A stretch of 64,000 bases of DNA from Echinometra lucunter (taxonomy: Eukaryota > Echinodermata > Echinoidea > Camarodonta > Echinometridae). How positions within the stretch are numbered: position 1 is the first letter of the stretch; every line of letters starts with the position of its first letter. Both the position numbers and the translations under genes were made by a program. Under the pieces are notes generated by a model. It did no database searches. It had not been told where the DNA came from and saw only the letters and a list, made by a program, of their open reading frames with translations. Of the stretch, positions 23,632 to 33,695 are shown in pieces. Location: the NCBI GenBank assembly GCA_029962745.1, contig CM057162.1, positions 23,560,104 through 23,624,103 on the forward strand, read 5' to 3'.

Positions 23632-24044
23632 TTAAGCCATTCCTGACAGGAATTACTTAAAGCCTAATTTGATCAGCTTTTATTCTTCAAATTGGCATAC
23701 CAACATTTCTATTTCATTGCTACATTTTCTTATAAATCTGATGTATCTGAAATGAATATAAATTGACAGAAATTATGATGAGAAGTCAAACAGTTGCCAA
23801 TTTGCAGGGGAAAACGGTGATTTTAAACTTTCTATCACATTGCCAATTTAAGGATTTTAATGCTTATTTCCTTTAAAAAATTTTCATCATCAAGCAACGA
23901 ATATTAACGCAACCAAAATGGGCCCTGTTTGTGTAGAATTTTTTGCTCTTTCTGCTCATGTATTTGGTATGATTTTTATGGCTTTTGCATCAAAAGATAT
24001 TAGGCCAAACCACAAAATGTGGACCTCTGTCATGAATGGGTTAA
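23632..24044. mobile_element. piggyBac-like TTAA MITE, copy 3
   Basis: TTAA at both ends. The left terminal repeat is mutated ('gccattcctgacag'), the right reads 'ctgtcatgaatggg'. The interior matches copies 1 and 2. It is the most diverged of the three and sits 92 bp before exon 5. Confidence 0.85.
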
Positions 24045-24135
24045 ACAAGATTCAGAAAAAGTACCCCTCTAATAGAAGTCTTATGAATCCATTATTCATT
24101 ATTACCATTGTCATCTATTTTCTATCATTCTTTAG

Positions 24136-24259
24136 ATGTGAATGAATGTAGAACAGCCAACTGGTGGATGTCAGCACCTATGTATGAACACAGAAGGTAG
24201 CTACTTCTGTACCTGTCGAACTGGGTACTCACTAAGATCAGATGCTAGGACATGCTCAA
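24136..24259 (+). CDS. Exon 5: calcium-binding EGF domain with a 1-base frameshift
   Basis: Acceptor 'cattctttag', donor 'gtaagt', but the exon is 124 bp, not a multiple of three. It opens as DVNEC in the expected frame. After about 24162 the EGF pattern ([31 protein letters not shown]) continues one frame later. In the entry frame a TAG stop follows soon after. One extra base in 'aactggtgg' would explain it. Both splice sites and phase otherwise fit, so this may be a sequencing error, a polymorphism or a real lesion. Confidence 0.75.
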
Positions 24260-25125
24260 GTAAGTCTCCACTTCAGTTCTCCACTTCAATATCCAACAAA
24301 AGTGATGTACACCCTTTAGGGTGTGCTTAACTTTTGTTGCCACAAATTTAAACAAAATCCTTCAGCTATTACATTATTGTTATGGAAGAGATAATTCCTA
24401 TCAATACACCAGTCACAGAATTTCGTTCTTCTCTATCATAGTTGTAATACATTTATGTAAGAATTACATTTGAATTTAGCATTTTGTAAACGGGTGTAGT
24501 CACTTCTGTTGGATACTGTATGTATGATCTTGCAGGTCAATGAACTCTGTTTAATAATGAATAAAAAATGTACCTTGACATATTCAGAATAACTGAACAG
24601 ATTATTCAATGTTTTGTAAATATTGAATGGTTATAGCAGTGCTCACCTTTCAAGTATACAATTAGGCCATTACTTTGTAATGAGGTCGATCGTTTGTAAA
24701 GGTTGCAAAGAAATGAAACTGTTCACCCTTTGAATCTATGACTGCATGAATCAATCTGTCATTAAGAAATTTTAATCATTCAACAAATCATTCAGTCAGA
24801 CATTAAGTTGGTCATTCACTCACTCACCCAATCAAGCAAGCAACAAAGCAACAATCAATCACTTATTCCCTCAGTCAGTGAACTTCTTTGATTTTAAGGC
24901 AATCTGTGAGACAAAACTTTCAGATGTTCTATCAGATATGATAGTTTTAGATTATATTGGATTATTGATAATTACATGGAACCTATTAGTATTGATGATT
25001 AGTATTATTGATTTGTGGTTTTTGACCAATGCATTCATTATTCATGATTGATATGGTTGATGTGAAGAAGCAGTGTATGTCTTCTTTGGCAGTTATTTTG
25101 TGGTAATATTTTGAAGTGTAATGCT
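24260..25125. other. Intron 5, first part: nothing recognised
   Basis: AT-rich sequence; around 24780-24880 there is a loose 'cattca/caatca' repetition. No exon is supported. Confidence 0.4.
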
Positions 25126-25923
25126 GACTTATAATCATCTTGTGAGAGGAATGGTACTGTCTCTGAGTTTGGTTATGAAGCAGTCTTAGGCTCTGTAAAT
25201 TGTTCAAATTTCACAAATGGGTCTATTTTTCACCCTCCAGGTATGAAGGCTTGTGAGAGGTATGGTGCTGTCTTTGAGTTTGGTTATGATGTAGTTGTAG
25301 GCTCTGTGAATTGTTTTAATTTTACAGATGTGTCTATTTTTCACCCTCCAGGTTATGAATGCTTGTGAGAGGTATGCTGCTGTTTGTGAGTTTGGGCGTG
25401 ATGAGGTCATACATGTAGGCTCTATAAATTGTTTAATTTTACAGATGTGTCTATTTTTCACCCTCCAGGTTATGAATGCTTGTGAGAGGTATGCTGCTGT
25501 TTGTGAGTTTGGGCGTGATGAGGTCATACATGTAGGCTCTATAAATTGTTTAATATCACAAATGTGTTCATTTTTCACCCTCCAGGAATGAATGCTTATG
25601 AGAGGTATGGTGCTGTCTCAGAGTTTTTTTATGAAGAGGTTTTAGGCTCTGTAAATTGTTTTAATTTCAGAAATGTGTCAATTTTTCACCCTCCATGCAG
25701 GTATGAATGCTTGTGAGAGGTATGGTGCTGTCTGCAAGTTTTGTTATGAAGAGGTTATAGGCTCTGTAAATTTTTTCAATTTCACAAATGTGTTCATTTT
25801 TCACCCTCCAGGTATGAATGCTTGTGAGAGGTATGGTGCTGTGTGTGAGTTTGGTTAGGAAGTAGTTGTAGGCTCTTTAAAATTGTTTTCATTTCACAAA
25901 TGTGTCTATTTTTCACCCTCCAG
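25126..25923 (+). pseudogene. Seven tandem 5'-half copies of exon 6
   Basis: Units of 111-117 bp start at about 25130, 25241, 25352, 25469, 25586, 25701 and 25812. Each has an intron-like pyrimidine tract 'tttttcaccctccag' (slightly altered in one), then a copy of the first ~65 bases of exon 6, ending at 'ggctct', before the next tract. Units at 25352 and 25469 are near-identical. The copies share a TGT-to-TAT or similar loss of the third cysteine, and that at 25812 has an in-frame TAG at 25856. They carry acceptors but no full EGF domain. Confidence 0.9.
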
Positions 25924-26046
25924 GTATGAATGCTTGTGAGCGGTATGGTGCTGTCTGTGAGTTTGGCTGTGATGAGGTTGCCGGCTCCTACAGATGTCGC
26001 TGTCCCGAAGGATTTCAGCTCCACAGCAATGGACAGAACTGCATTG
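25924..26046 (+). CDS. Exon 6: EGF domain without the calcium motif
   Basis: The last acceptor of the array ('caccctccag'), donor 'gtgaga', 123 bp, phase 1-1. Encodes MNACERYGAVC, CDEVAGSYRCRC and GFQLHSNGQNC, six cysteines. The usual D-x-D/N-E is replaced by M-N-A, so calcium binding is doubtful. It is the only copy of its array with the complete six-cysteine domain and a donor. Confidence 0.9.
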
Positions 26047-26696
26047 GTGAGAATCATATTGTGTGAATTAGGTTTGGCTTAACTCTATACTGGGTGCCTC
26101 CAAAGAATGTCATCTCCAATTTCAGTGACATCATCAACACAATATTCAAAGTCGTTGAGCAAAACATCTGAGTTGCTATCAGTGTATGTAATATTGGGTA
26201 AAAATGAAGCCCTGAAGAATGCAATTCAAAGGCAGCATCATGTGCTGCACAAAAAGTAGAAAAATACAAGTGACCGGAAATGCCTGGCAGACCTTTTTTA
26301 CCAAAAGACTTCAGTGTTATTGAAAAGCATACCCTGGACGGTTTTGAAAGTGGCAAGTATGTAGTGATAGATATCTTGATAATGGCATCTTATATTTCAA
26401 AAGTTTATATTCCTGGCTTTTTATATATCATTCAGAACATCTTTATACAACACAGACATCGAAATTCACCAACTCATAAAAATTAAGCCTTCACAAAGTT
26501 ACTGGATCCCCTTTTAAGTGTTTGTTCTACTGTGTAGAAAATTCTTATCCAAGTGACCTGAAACTAGATCAAAATTTTTGGGAGGCATTTGATTCTACCC
26601 TTACAGTATAGGGACTTAAGTCCCTAACATGGAGGGCAAAATGTCTTATTGTGATTGTACACTTTAAAAATGTGTAAATATCTGTTTTCTCCATAG
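26047..26696. other. Intron 6: nothing recognised
   Basis: About 650 bp with short frames on both strands that match no domain I know. Confidence 0.4.
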
Positions 26697-26819
26697 ACAT
26701 AAATGAGTGCTCCCAAGGGCGTGGTCTGTGCCACTATCAGTGCATCAATACCAGAGGTTCCTACCGGTGTATGTGTCCTCCAGGATATGAGCTTAGTCTG
26801 GATGGCAGGATGTGTGATG
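26697..26819 (+). CDS. Exon 7: calcium-binding EGF domain
   Basis: Acceptor 'ttttctccatag', donor 'gtaagt', 123 bp, phase 1-1. Encodes [37 protein letters not shown]. Six cysteines and a complete calcium and hydroxylation pattern. Confidence 0.93.
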
Positions 26820-26861
26820 GTAAGTCTTATATCAAGTCACTTTCCATATAATGATCTAAAG

Positions 26862-27130
26862 GTGATGTGGTCTTGTGGATAAGTCTCTGGACTGTGAACC
26901 ACAAGGTACAGGGTTTGAATCCCTGGTGCAACACCAATGTCCTTTAACCTAAATTAATCTACATTTGCCACACTTGACCCAGGTGAGGCAAGTGGGTCCT
27001 CTGGCAGGAAGTAATTCCTTACAATGTCTGAGTAGTGTAGCTTGGTTAATAATAGCAGGGTGATAATAATCGAGCACCTAGAATGGCAAATCAGCCAGAC
27101 ATGACACTATACAAAAATCTTCCATTATTA
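26862..27130 (+). mobile_element. tRNA-derived SINE
   Basis: A tRNA-like head 'gatgtggtcttgtggataag' with B-box-like 'gggtttgaatccc' begins a body with 'aatctacatttgccacactt' and 'gataataatcgagcacc', and ends near an (ATT)-type tail. It is of the same general type as 42779-43145 but diverged. The rest of intron 7 to 27485 shows no feature. Confidence 0.65.
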
Positions 27131-27485
27131 TTATCATTATCATTAAAGCAAACTTGAAATCTGATTAACGCCAGTTCTGCATATTGGTTTACATACATTA
27201 TAACACCATACTCTTCTTTTATTGATAGTATTATGTTTTATGATTGCTCCAGAACCATTTTTTGTACTCTTGTTTTTGAACTCTTGTTTTTTATGTACAT
27301 TATAATACATGTATTTTCAGACATTTATTGAACCAGAATAGGTTCATGGACCTGGTTTTGATTACTTGTTTTTTGTACTTTGTACACCTATATACTATTT
27401 TTCTTTGATATAAAGAAATGATTACAGCAGCCAGATATAGTTTATTACACAGTGACAATAAATGAATTCTATTCTCGGCTTGTAG

Positions 27486-27587
27486 ATGTGAACGAGTGCC
27501 TCCAGGATCATGGTTGTCAGTTTTCATGTGAGAACACTGCCGGTAGCTTTAGATGTACCTGTCCACCAGAAAATGCAGACTGTCTAG
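27486..27587 (+). CDS. Exon 8: shortened calcium-binding EGF domain
   Basis: Acceptor 'cggcttgtag', donor 'gtaagt', 102 bp (34 codons), phase 1-1. Encodes DVNECLQDHGC, CENTAGSFRCTC, PPENADC. Six cysteines are kept, but the C5-C6 loop is only six residues. The downstream relic copies carry 15 more bases here (PGYEGLGYADC-like), so exon 8 has probably lost five codons. Confidence 0.88.
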
Positions 27588-28600
27588 GTAAGTTCTCCTC
27601 TCTTACTCTATGAAGTGGCAAATCCATAAAAGGTAGGGGGATGGGGGTTAGTGTTTCTATTGCCATTGATGTAAGTTTGGATGTGAGAACACTGCTGGTA
27701 GCTTTACATGTACCTGTCCACCAGAAAATGCAGACTGTCTAGGTAAGTTCTCCTCTCTTATCCTATGAAGTGGTATATCCATAAAAGGTAGGGGGGGGGG
27801 GTTAGTGTTTCTATTGCCATTGATGTAAGTTTGGATGTGAGAACACTGCTGGTAGCTTTACATGTACCTGTCCACCAGGATATGAGGGACTTAGATATGC
27901 AGACTGTCTAGGTAAGTTCTCCTCTCTTATCCTATGAAGTGGCAAATCCATAAAAGGTAGGGGGAGGGGATTAGTGTTTCTATTGCCATTGATGTCAGTT
28001 TGGATGTGAGAACACTGCTGGTAGCTTTACATGTTCCTGTCCACCAGGATATGAGGGACTTGGATATGCAGACTGTCAAGGTAAATTCTCCTCTCTTATT
28101 CTATGAAGTGGCAAATCCATAAAAGGTAGGGGGAGGGTGTTAGTGTTTCTATTGCCATTGATGTGAGAACACTGCTGGTAGCTGCAGATGCACCTGCACA
28201 CTGGGATATGAGGGACTTGGATATGCAGACTGTCAAGGTAAATTCTCCTCTCTTATTCTATGAAGTATTCCGACTGGTAATAGTTTTAATTAGACAATGG
28301 CATATACACAAAAGGAAGGGGGAGGGAAGGGGAAATAGTGTCTCTAGGGCCAGTTTGAATGTGAGACACCAGGGGCCCATTGCATAAAACTTTTGCCAGA
28401 CTTTTTTTTCTGGCAAAAAAAAAGTCTGGCAAATTTTTATGTAGTGGAAAACTATGGCAATTTTTTTTTTTGCTGTAGTTTCCTCAAATTTTGCCATAAA
28501 AAACTCAGGCAAAAGTTTTATGCAACAGGGCCCAGCTGGTTTTTAGACGTACCTTTTAACCAGGGTGGGACTTGGATATGCTGACTGCCAGAGTAGATTC
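27588..28600 (+). pseudogene. Five tandem 3'-half copies of exon 8
   Basis: Relics at 27679-27742, 27831-27911, 28001-28080, 28161-28237 and about 28350-28594 repeat the 3' part of exon 8 ('gagaacactgctggtagctt' onward) with its donor ('gtaagttct' or 'gtaaattct') and the following intron ('ggtagggggaggg'). The last four read 'ccaggatatgagggacttgg' or variants of it. They lack the 5' half of the domain and a good acceptor. The last is split by a fold-back insertion. G-run lengths differ between units. Confidence 0.9.
28372..28533. mobile_element. Fold-back element inserted in the last exon 8 relic
   Basis: Ends 'ggggcccattgcataaaact' and 'agttttatgcaacagggccc' are inverted, and a second inner pair is built on 'ttttgccag' and 'ggcaaaa'. 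It interrupts the relic copy after 'gtgagacacc', so it inserted after the array formed. Confidence 0.8.
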
Positions 28601-29216
28601 TAAATTTATTCATTTTTTTTGCAAAACATATTCAAAGTTGTAAGAGCTGGGGAATACACAGTGACATAACCCCCAAAGTGAGTGAAGGTTTTGGTAGTCT
28701 TGTGTGAGTAGGCCGTCCACAAGTGTTATTGGTCCATAGATACGCACTAATGAGAAGGAGATGATGTTCTTTGATATGACTGAGTGTGTATATTGTATAG
28801 AACATTTTGTATGTGAATTACATGTACAAGTACCAGAAATAGATATGTTGATAATAAGATTTTACTTCATTACATGATAGCTGTACTTGTATCTAAATGA
28901 ACTTGTAATCTAATATTTTCAGAGGTTGTATTTGACATCACATTTTTTTTTTCAAGAGATAAATTTGAAAATATACAATAAAATTTAGATGAATTTTCAA
29001 ATGATACTTTTCTGCAATGATTAATATTATATCTACATGTATGATATTTCTTAATATTTCTTAATCTTATGAAGTTGTTTTTACACTCTTGTCATTTAGA
29101 GTCTGCTTGGATGTTTCATAAGTATGATGTTTATGTCTACTTGTCAAGAATGTCAACCTGAAAGTTCTTTTGATACTCCATTAATAATGCTTGATATTGA
29201 TATTTGTAACACCCAG
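28601..29216. other. Intron 8, end: nothing recognised
   Basis: AT-rich intron sequence without a supported feature. Confidence 0.4.
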
Positions 29217-29333
29217 CACCCAGAGAATGCACGGATGGATTGTGTTCACACAAATGTATCAACACGCTTCATGGTTTCAGATGTCAATGTCCTTCAGGCA
29301 TGAGATTGCATGATAATGGAAGACACTGTGAAG
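29217..29333 (+). CDS. Exon 9: EGF domain lacking the calcium motif
   Basis: Acceptor 'taacacccag' with a poor pyrimidine tract, donor 'gtatga', 117 bp, phase 1-1. Encodes PRECTDGLC, CINTLHGFRCQC, PSGMRLHDNGRHC. Six cysteines, but D-x-D-E is absent (PRE instead), so it is probably not calcium-binding. The start is chosen because it restores phase 1 and the first cysteine; the weak acceptor makes it less certain. Confidence 0.85.
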
Positions 29334-30392
29334 GTATGAACGAGGCCTCTCTCTCACTCTCTCTCTCTCTCTCTTGTCCCCTTTCTCTTCATCTATTTCT
29401 GTCTTATTCTCTGTCTTCATATCTTCCTTTCTATCAATATGACAGTGGAAGGCATGAACAAAGTTTATTCCTCTCTTCTCCCTATTTCTTTCTCCATATC
29501 TTTTTATTTCTATCCTAATAATTTTAATGATATGGGAAATTAGGCAATGTATAAACAAAGCTTGCATGTACCCCAGTATGTATCTTATGTACACGTATCT
29601 TTCATCCCCTTCGCTATCATCATACCCTTTTTTTCCCATCTTTCCATCTTTATGAGAATGGAAGTCACTTTAAGTGTATATATGCACAAAGCTTGCATGT
29701 ATATGCAAGCTTTCCCTCTGTCATTCTCTTGCGACATGTAGCTTTCAATCTTTGTGATTGTGGCAATTAATTCTGAAGTATGTCACACGAAAATTGATAA
29801 ATGTGTTCATCTCTCTTCATCACTCATCTCTCCATTCTTTCTCTTTCCATATTTTTTCAATTAAGTAAATAAATTCATGCAGATACTCGGGGGGGGGGGG
29901 GGGGTATTGGTCATTGGTTATCGGTTATTGGTTATTAAGTGCAATATGGTGTGTGAGTGGCAGGGGAGGGTATTTATGGTATAATTTTCTTTTGTTCCTT
30001 ACTTTTATATAGGTTGTATTTTGTATGTACATGTCTTTCTTAGGTATTCATTTTGTATTTGTTAGGCACCCTATTTGTGCAAACTGTATGCCAAGGATGT
30101 ATTTTCTTTCTTGTTATGCAATTATGTGTAAAGAGTCCAAAAACAATTTTTGTGTGTTTTAAAAAAATGATAATAAAAAGTGAATTGAATGTGTACATTG
30201 AATGTTTATGATAATGGAAGTTACTGTGAAAAGAGAATGAAAACTTGAAGTTTGCATATGCAAATGCTTCAACATGCCAGAGGGCCTGTAATTTTAAGGT
30301 TTTATCTTGTGAAAGTCTCTAACACTACACTATTGTTCTGTTCACATATTGCTTACATATTAATCTCTTGGTATATGGCACATCTTATGTAG
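29334..30392 (+). pseudogene. Intron 9 with decayed 3'-end copies of exon 9
   Basis: Echoes of the exon 9 end plus its intron start ('gataatggaagacactgtga', 'aggtatgaac') appear at about 29438-29465 ('gacagtggaaggcatgaac'), 29652-29700 ('atgagaatggaagtcacttt' then 'cacaaagcttgcatg') and 30205-30240 ('tgataatggaagttactgtg'). The intron also has a (CT)n run (29350-29375) and a G run (29889-29903). The copies are short and weak. Confidence 0.5.
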
Positions 30393-30593
30393 ATGTTGAT
30401 GAATGTGCCACGCCCACCCAAGGAGGCTGCCAGCATAATTGTCTTAACACCCTTGGTAGCTATGCGTGCTCCTGTGAGGAGGGGTACATACTCCACGTAG
30501 ACCAGAGACGCTGCACCCCTGGACCGGACTGTACCACCTGCGATAACTGCCCCAGGGGTGAGAGACTCAATCATGAGACCGGCCAGTGCCAAG
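30393..30593 (+). CDS. Exon 10: calcium-binding EGF with a four-cysteine extension
   Basis: Acceptor 'cttatgtag', donor 'gtacat', 201 bp, phase 1-1, the longest exon here. The first part is a regular cbEGF ([28 protein letters not shown]). A tail [20 protein letters not shown]...GQC adds four more cysteines, ten in total. The C-x2-C-x2-C spacing in the tail is not EGF-like and resembles a small cysteine-rich linker of unknown class. Confidence 0.9.
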
Positions 30594-30706
30594 GTACATT
30601 GTAATGTTAGGTTATAATAAGACCAATTATATCGACAATTGTTCATTACCTTATCAATACTTCTGCAGCTCAAGTCATGACACACTGCTCATGGTATGGT
30701 CTTCTG

Positions 30707-30897
30707 AGGCAACTTATCAAAAGTCAGAGCCAATTTTGAATGCAGTCTGTATAGTCTTTCCTGCCCATTGTCTTTTCCCCTCCGATCCTCGCGTTTCTCA
30801 GTAGACGAAAAACCGGGGATCGGGAAAGCTGATGTAAAAGAACGGTCCTGGAGAAGATGATTAAAGACGCAGGACAAGACTTTTGATAAGCAGCCTT
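30707..30897. mobile_element. Inverted-repeat MITE family C, copy 2
   Basis: Starts 'aggcaacttatcaaaagtc' and ends 'gacttttgataagcagcctt'. It is the inverse of the 17325-17517 element, for example 'agagccaattttgaatgcag' against 'ctgcgttccaaattggctct'. Non-coding. Confidence 0.8.
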
Positions 30898-31290
30898 ATG
30901 CAAAATAGTACTCCTTCCAGATAACAGATCCCTTGCCAGTTATACTGAGTAAAACTTATGTCTTAGTATAGTTGTTTAGTCAAAGGCTTAAGTTAATTAT
31001 GAGTACATAAGACTATAACTCTGTGTTGACAAACAATGGTATGTTTTGTTTAATTTATCATGACTTTTTTTCTTGTCAATTGATGTGAGGCAGGTAAATG
31101 CAGAAATTCTATTCTATCTGGATGAGTCTTTATAAGATTCCCAGAGATCTCTTTCTGTGCTCAACTAGCTAATTTCCATGACCAGACCTTTCCATGAAAT
31201 CAAGAGTGAATTTTCAGCCACTGCCCCAACCCTGTCAGTGTAATAACCATTGTCATTCTTTCACCCACATCCTTGCTTCTCATTCCATAG

Positions 31291-31467
31291 ATCTGAACGA
31301 GTGCAATGTGGCCAACGCTGGTACGACCATGCCCTGCAGGGATCCTCGCTGCCCCGACGGACCAGACCCCAAGTGCAGCCACGCCTGTGTCAACACCCCA
31401 GGGGGCTACTACTGCACCTGTCCACCAGGTTACACCCTCAGCCCAGATGGCCACACCTGTTTTGAAG
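31291..31467 (+). CDS. Exon 11: expanded calcium-binding EGF (8 Cys)
   Basis: Acceptor 'cattccatag', donor 'gtaagt', 177 bp, phase 1-1. Encodes DLNECNVANAGTTMPC, RDPRCPDGPDPKC, then CVNTPGGYYCTC and PPGYTLSPDGHTC. The region between the first and third EGF cysteines is longer than usual and holds two extra cysteines (eight in all), so an additional disulphide is likely. Codon use is GC-richer than in neighbouring exons. Confidence 0.92.
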
Positions 31468-32073
31468 GTAAGTTAAAGGCCACACCCTTTTGCTTGCTTG
31501 CATGCTGGCTGTGACACTGGACTAGCATTACTTGAATCTCTGTATGTTGTAGATAAGTTTGATTGCTTCACCGTGTCAGATATCAGAACTGTTTGCAGGG
31601 CTCAATACAAGCGCCTGGGACACATGACCGCCTCCCCCACATTTAGGTCCAGACTGCCCAAATTGAAAAAAAATTAACAAGAGCTCAGTACACACTGAGC
31701 CCTGAATATCAGTCTAGATAAATTTTGGAGAAGTGACTATTAGTGAAGGTAGTTAAATGTACGTAGGATATTGAATAACGATGCGTAAATGTTTTGATGT
31801 TTGTTATTAAACAAGAAATGGTAGTGTTCCCAAGTATTTTTGTACTACCCCTTGCCCAAAGATAGGAGTCTAGCTGTCTAAGAACCCCATATAGTCCAGA
31901 CTTTAGTATGAGAGCCCTTTATATACATGTATTTCTAGAATGTAGTAGGAAATTAATTTGCAATTCAATGGATGGTCAAACATGTCTTTGTAGATTGAAG
32001 ATGAAGGAATATTGTGTCAACGGAAAAAAAGGAGCATGTGATTTGTGTAGACTTCAGCATTTGATACATAAAA
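31468..32073. other. Intron 11, start: nothing recognised
   Basis: Unremarkable intron sequence with no supported feature. Confidence 0.4.
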
Positions 32074-32326
32074 TCATCGGTTGCCCAGCAGAAGAGAACG
32101 AGTGCCCTTGACTGGCCAAAGGGAACAGAGAGACATGCGGTCAGCTATTGAGATATTTCAGAAATCTTTGAATAATTACTTCAAAAAATTTATACTGTAT
32201 CTATTCTAGAATATTCTTGAAGTAAGTATTCATAGATTTCTGAAATATCTCAATATTTGACCGCATGTCTCTTCATTTCCTTTTGCTGTCAAGGGCATTC
32301 GTTCCCTTCTGCCTGGCAACTGACGA
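32074..32326. mobile_element. Fold-back element, ~110 bp arms
   Basis: The left arm begins 'tcatcggttgcccagcagaa'; the right arm ends with its inverse, 'ttctgcctggcaactgacga'. Pairing continues inward through 'acatgcggtca'/'tgaccgcatgt' and 'gatatttcagaaatct'/'agatttctgaaatatc'. It would form a long hairpin with a short loop. The EGF-like word 'gagaacgagtgc' in the arm is chance. Confidence 0.85.
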
Positions 32327-33557
32327 AATGATCATTGATGATTGTTAAGAATGATTCATTATGAACTTGACACTCTGTTTTTATTCTTGTTCACTGACTT
32401 CATGAATCCTGTTTACACACCAATAGTTTGGTTTTGGTTTGATCCATCATAATGTGAGGGATATTCTTTCCACATTTTGATATGTTGGTCATGCATGAAA
32501 TTCAAGGAAAGAAAATATATACAATTTAAACAATGTGTTGCAAATTTTCCTTTGATTCATGATTTCTTTTAATCATCATTCCTTTAATCAAGCATGAATG
32601 CTATATTTTTGAAAAGACAATCATCTGGTCTCTCTCTGGGGCAAATTACCTTTTGCTTACTTGGACTTACTTTCATGGTTTATACGTAGGTGGCTTTGCA
32701 AAATGAAGTGGCACAAAAAAGACAAAAAATAAACACAAAGAATGCAATCAATGCAGAACAGCAGTATGCATTTTGTGTTTTTACGCATCTTTTTGTGCTG
32801 GTACGTTTCACTTTTGAAGCTACCTTGCATTTATATGTTAAGTTGATTTTGGCCGTAATTCTTTTCCTTAGCTGCTCTGTAGCGGATCGAGGCTTTATTG
32901 TGTATGTTTTATGTATTACATTCAGTTAATTATGTCTTTAGTTTTATGAATTTAGTCTTTGTCTAATATTTAAGAATTAAGTGTAGGTTTTGAATTTGTT
33001 CACCATTATTCTGATTAAACCAATAATCTGCTTTGCTTTGATAATTTCATTCATTCATTCAGTAATGCTCATGATTCATTAGCAGTTGAATATTCTCCAT
33101 TTGTTAATGTGTATTCCCTCATTAAATTTCATGATTCTTCATATGTTCACATTAATTCTTATGTCATTTTCACTTCAAACATTAACTTCCATTTTAGATC
33201 AAAGCACATCTTTCATGAAAAATCCTGTTTTTTGTGCATCATGTCAGTCATCTTTAATCATATTCACACATTTTATGTAGGTTTCTTTTATTGATACTTT
33301 GGTAACATTAGAATCCCTCAATTCAGTTGCATGACTATATTCTCTGTGAATCAGAAATGAAACTTGATCTGAGGGATGGATATTTGCTGCTAGATGTATC
33401 ATAGAAGGACCCTACATCTAACAGTCTCATGTTGTTTCATTCCTTTTTCTCCTGTTTCCATTGGATCATATCATGTTGAGTAGTTTCATAAGCTTTTCAT
33501 TATCTACTGGCACGTTTGCATGTTTATCGTTTCACCGTCTGAACACACCATGTCCAG
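32327..33557. other. Intron 11, end: nothing recognised
   Basis: About 1.2 kb of AT-rich sequence with no supported exon, RNA gene or repeat. Confidence 0.4.
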
Positions 33558-33695
33558 TACCCAGAAACCCAATGTGTAGCCCAGCTTGTATGAACGGGGG
33601 TACCTGCCGCTATGCTCCACATTGCTCCGGCATGCCAGCTTGTCCCACAGCATGTGCCTGTCTATGGGGCTTCTTTGGCCCTTCGTGTGAATATG
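33558..33695 (+). CDS. Exon 12: expanded short-type EGF (8 Cys)
   Basis: Acceptor 'catgtccag', donor 'gtgagc', 138 bp, phase 1-1. Encodes PMCSPACMNGGTC, RYAPHCSGMPACPTACAC, GFFGPSC. It has the C-x3-C-x-N-G-G-T-C start and G-F-F-G-P-x-C end of the short EGF class, with an insert holding two extra cysteines. It marks the change from cbEGF-rich to short-EGF-rich architecture. Confidence 0.9.

Noticed and set aside
25328..25858. Extra EGF exons in the array before exon 6
   Set aside because: The copies cover only the first half of the domain, lose the third cysteine, lack a good donor and several carry stops.
26054..26356. 100-codon minus-strand frame
   Set aside because: No motif I can match; antisense to an intron and partly overlapping the exon 6 flank.
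27679..28237. Additional exons after exon 8
   Set aside because: They have donors but no convincing acceptor and lack the first half of the EGF domain.
32074..32111. EGF-like 'gagaacgagtgccc' as a cbEGF exon start
   Set aside because: Part of a fold-back arm, followed at once by a stop, with no further cysteine pattern.
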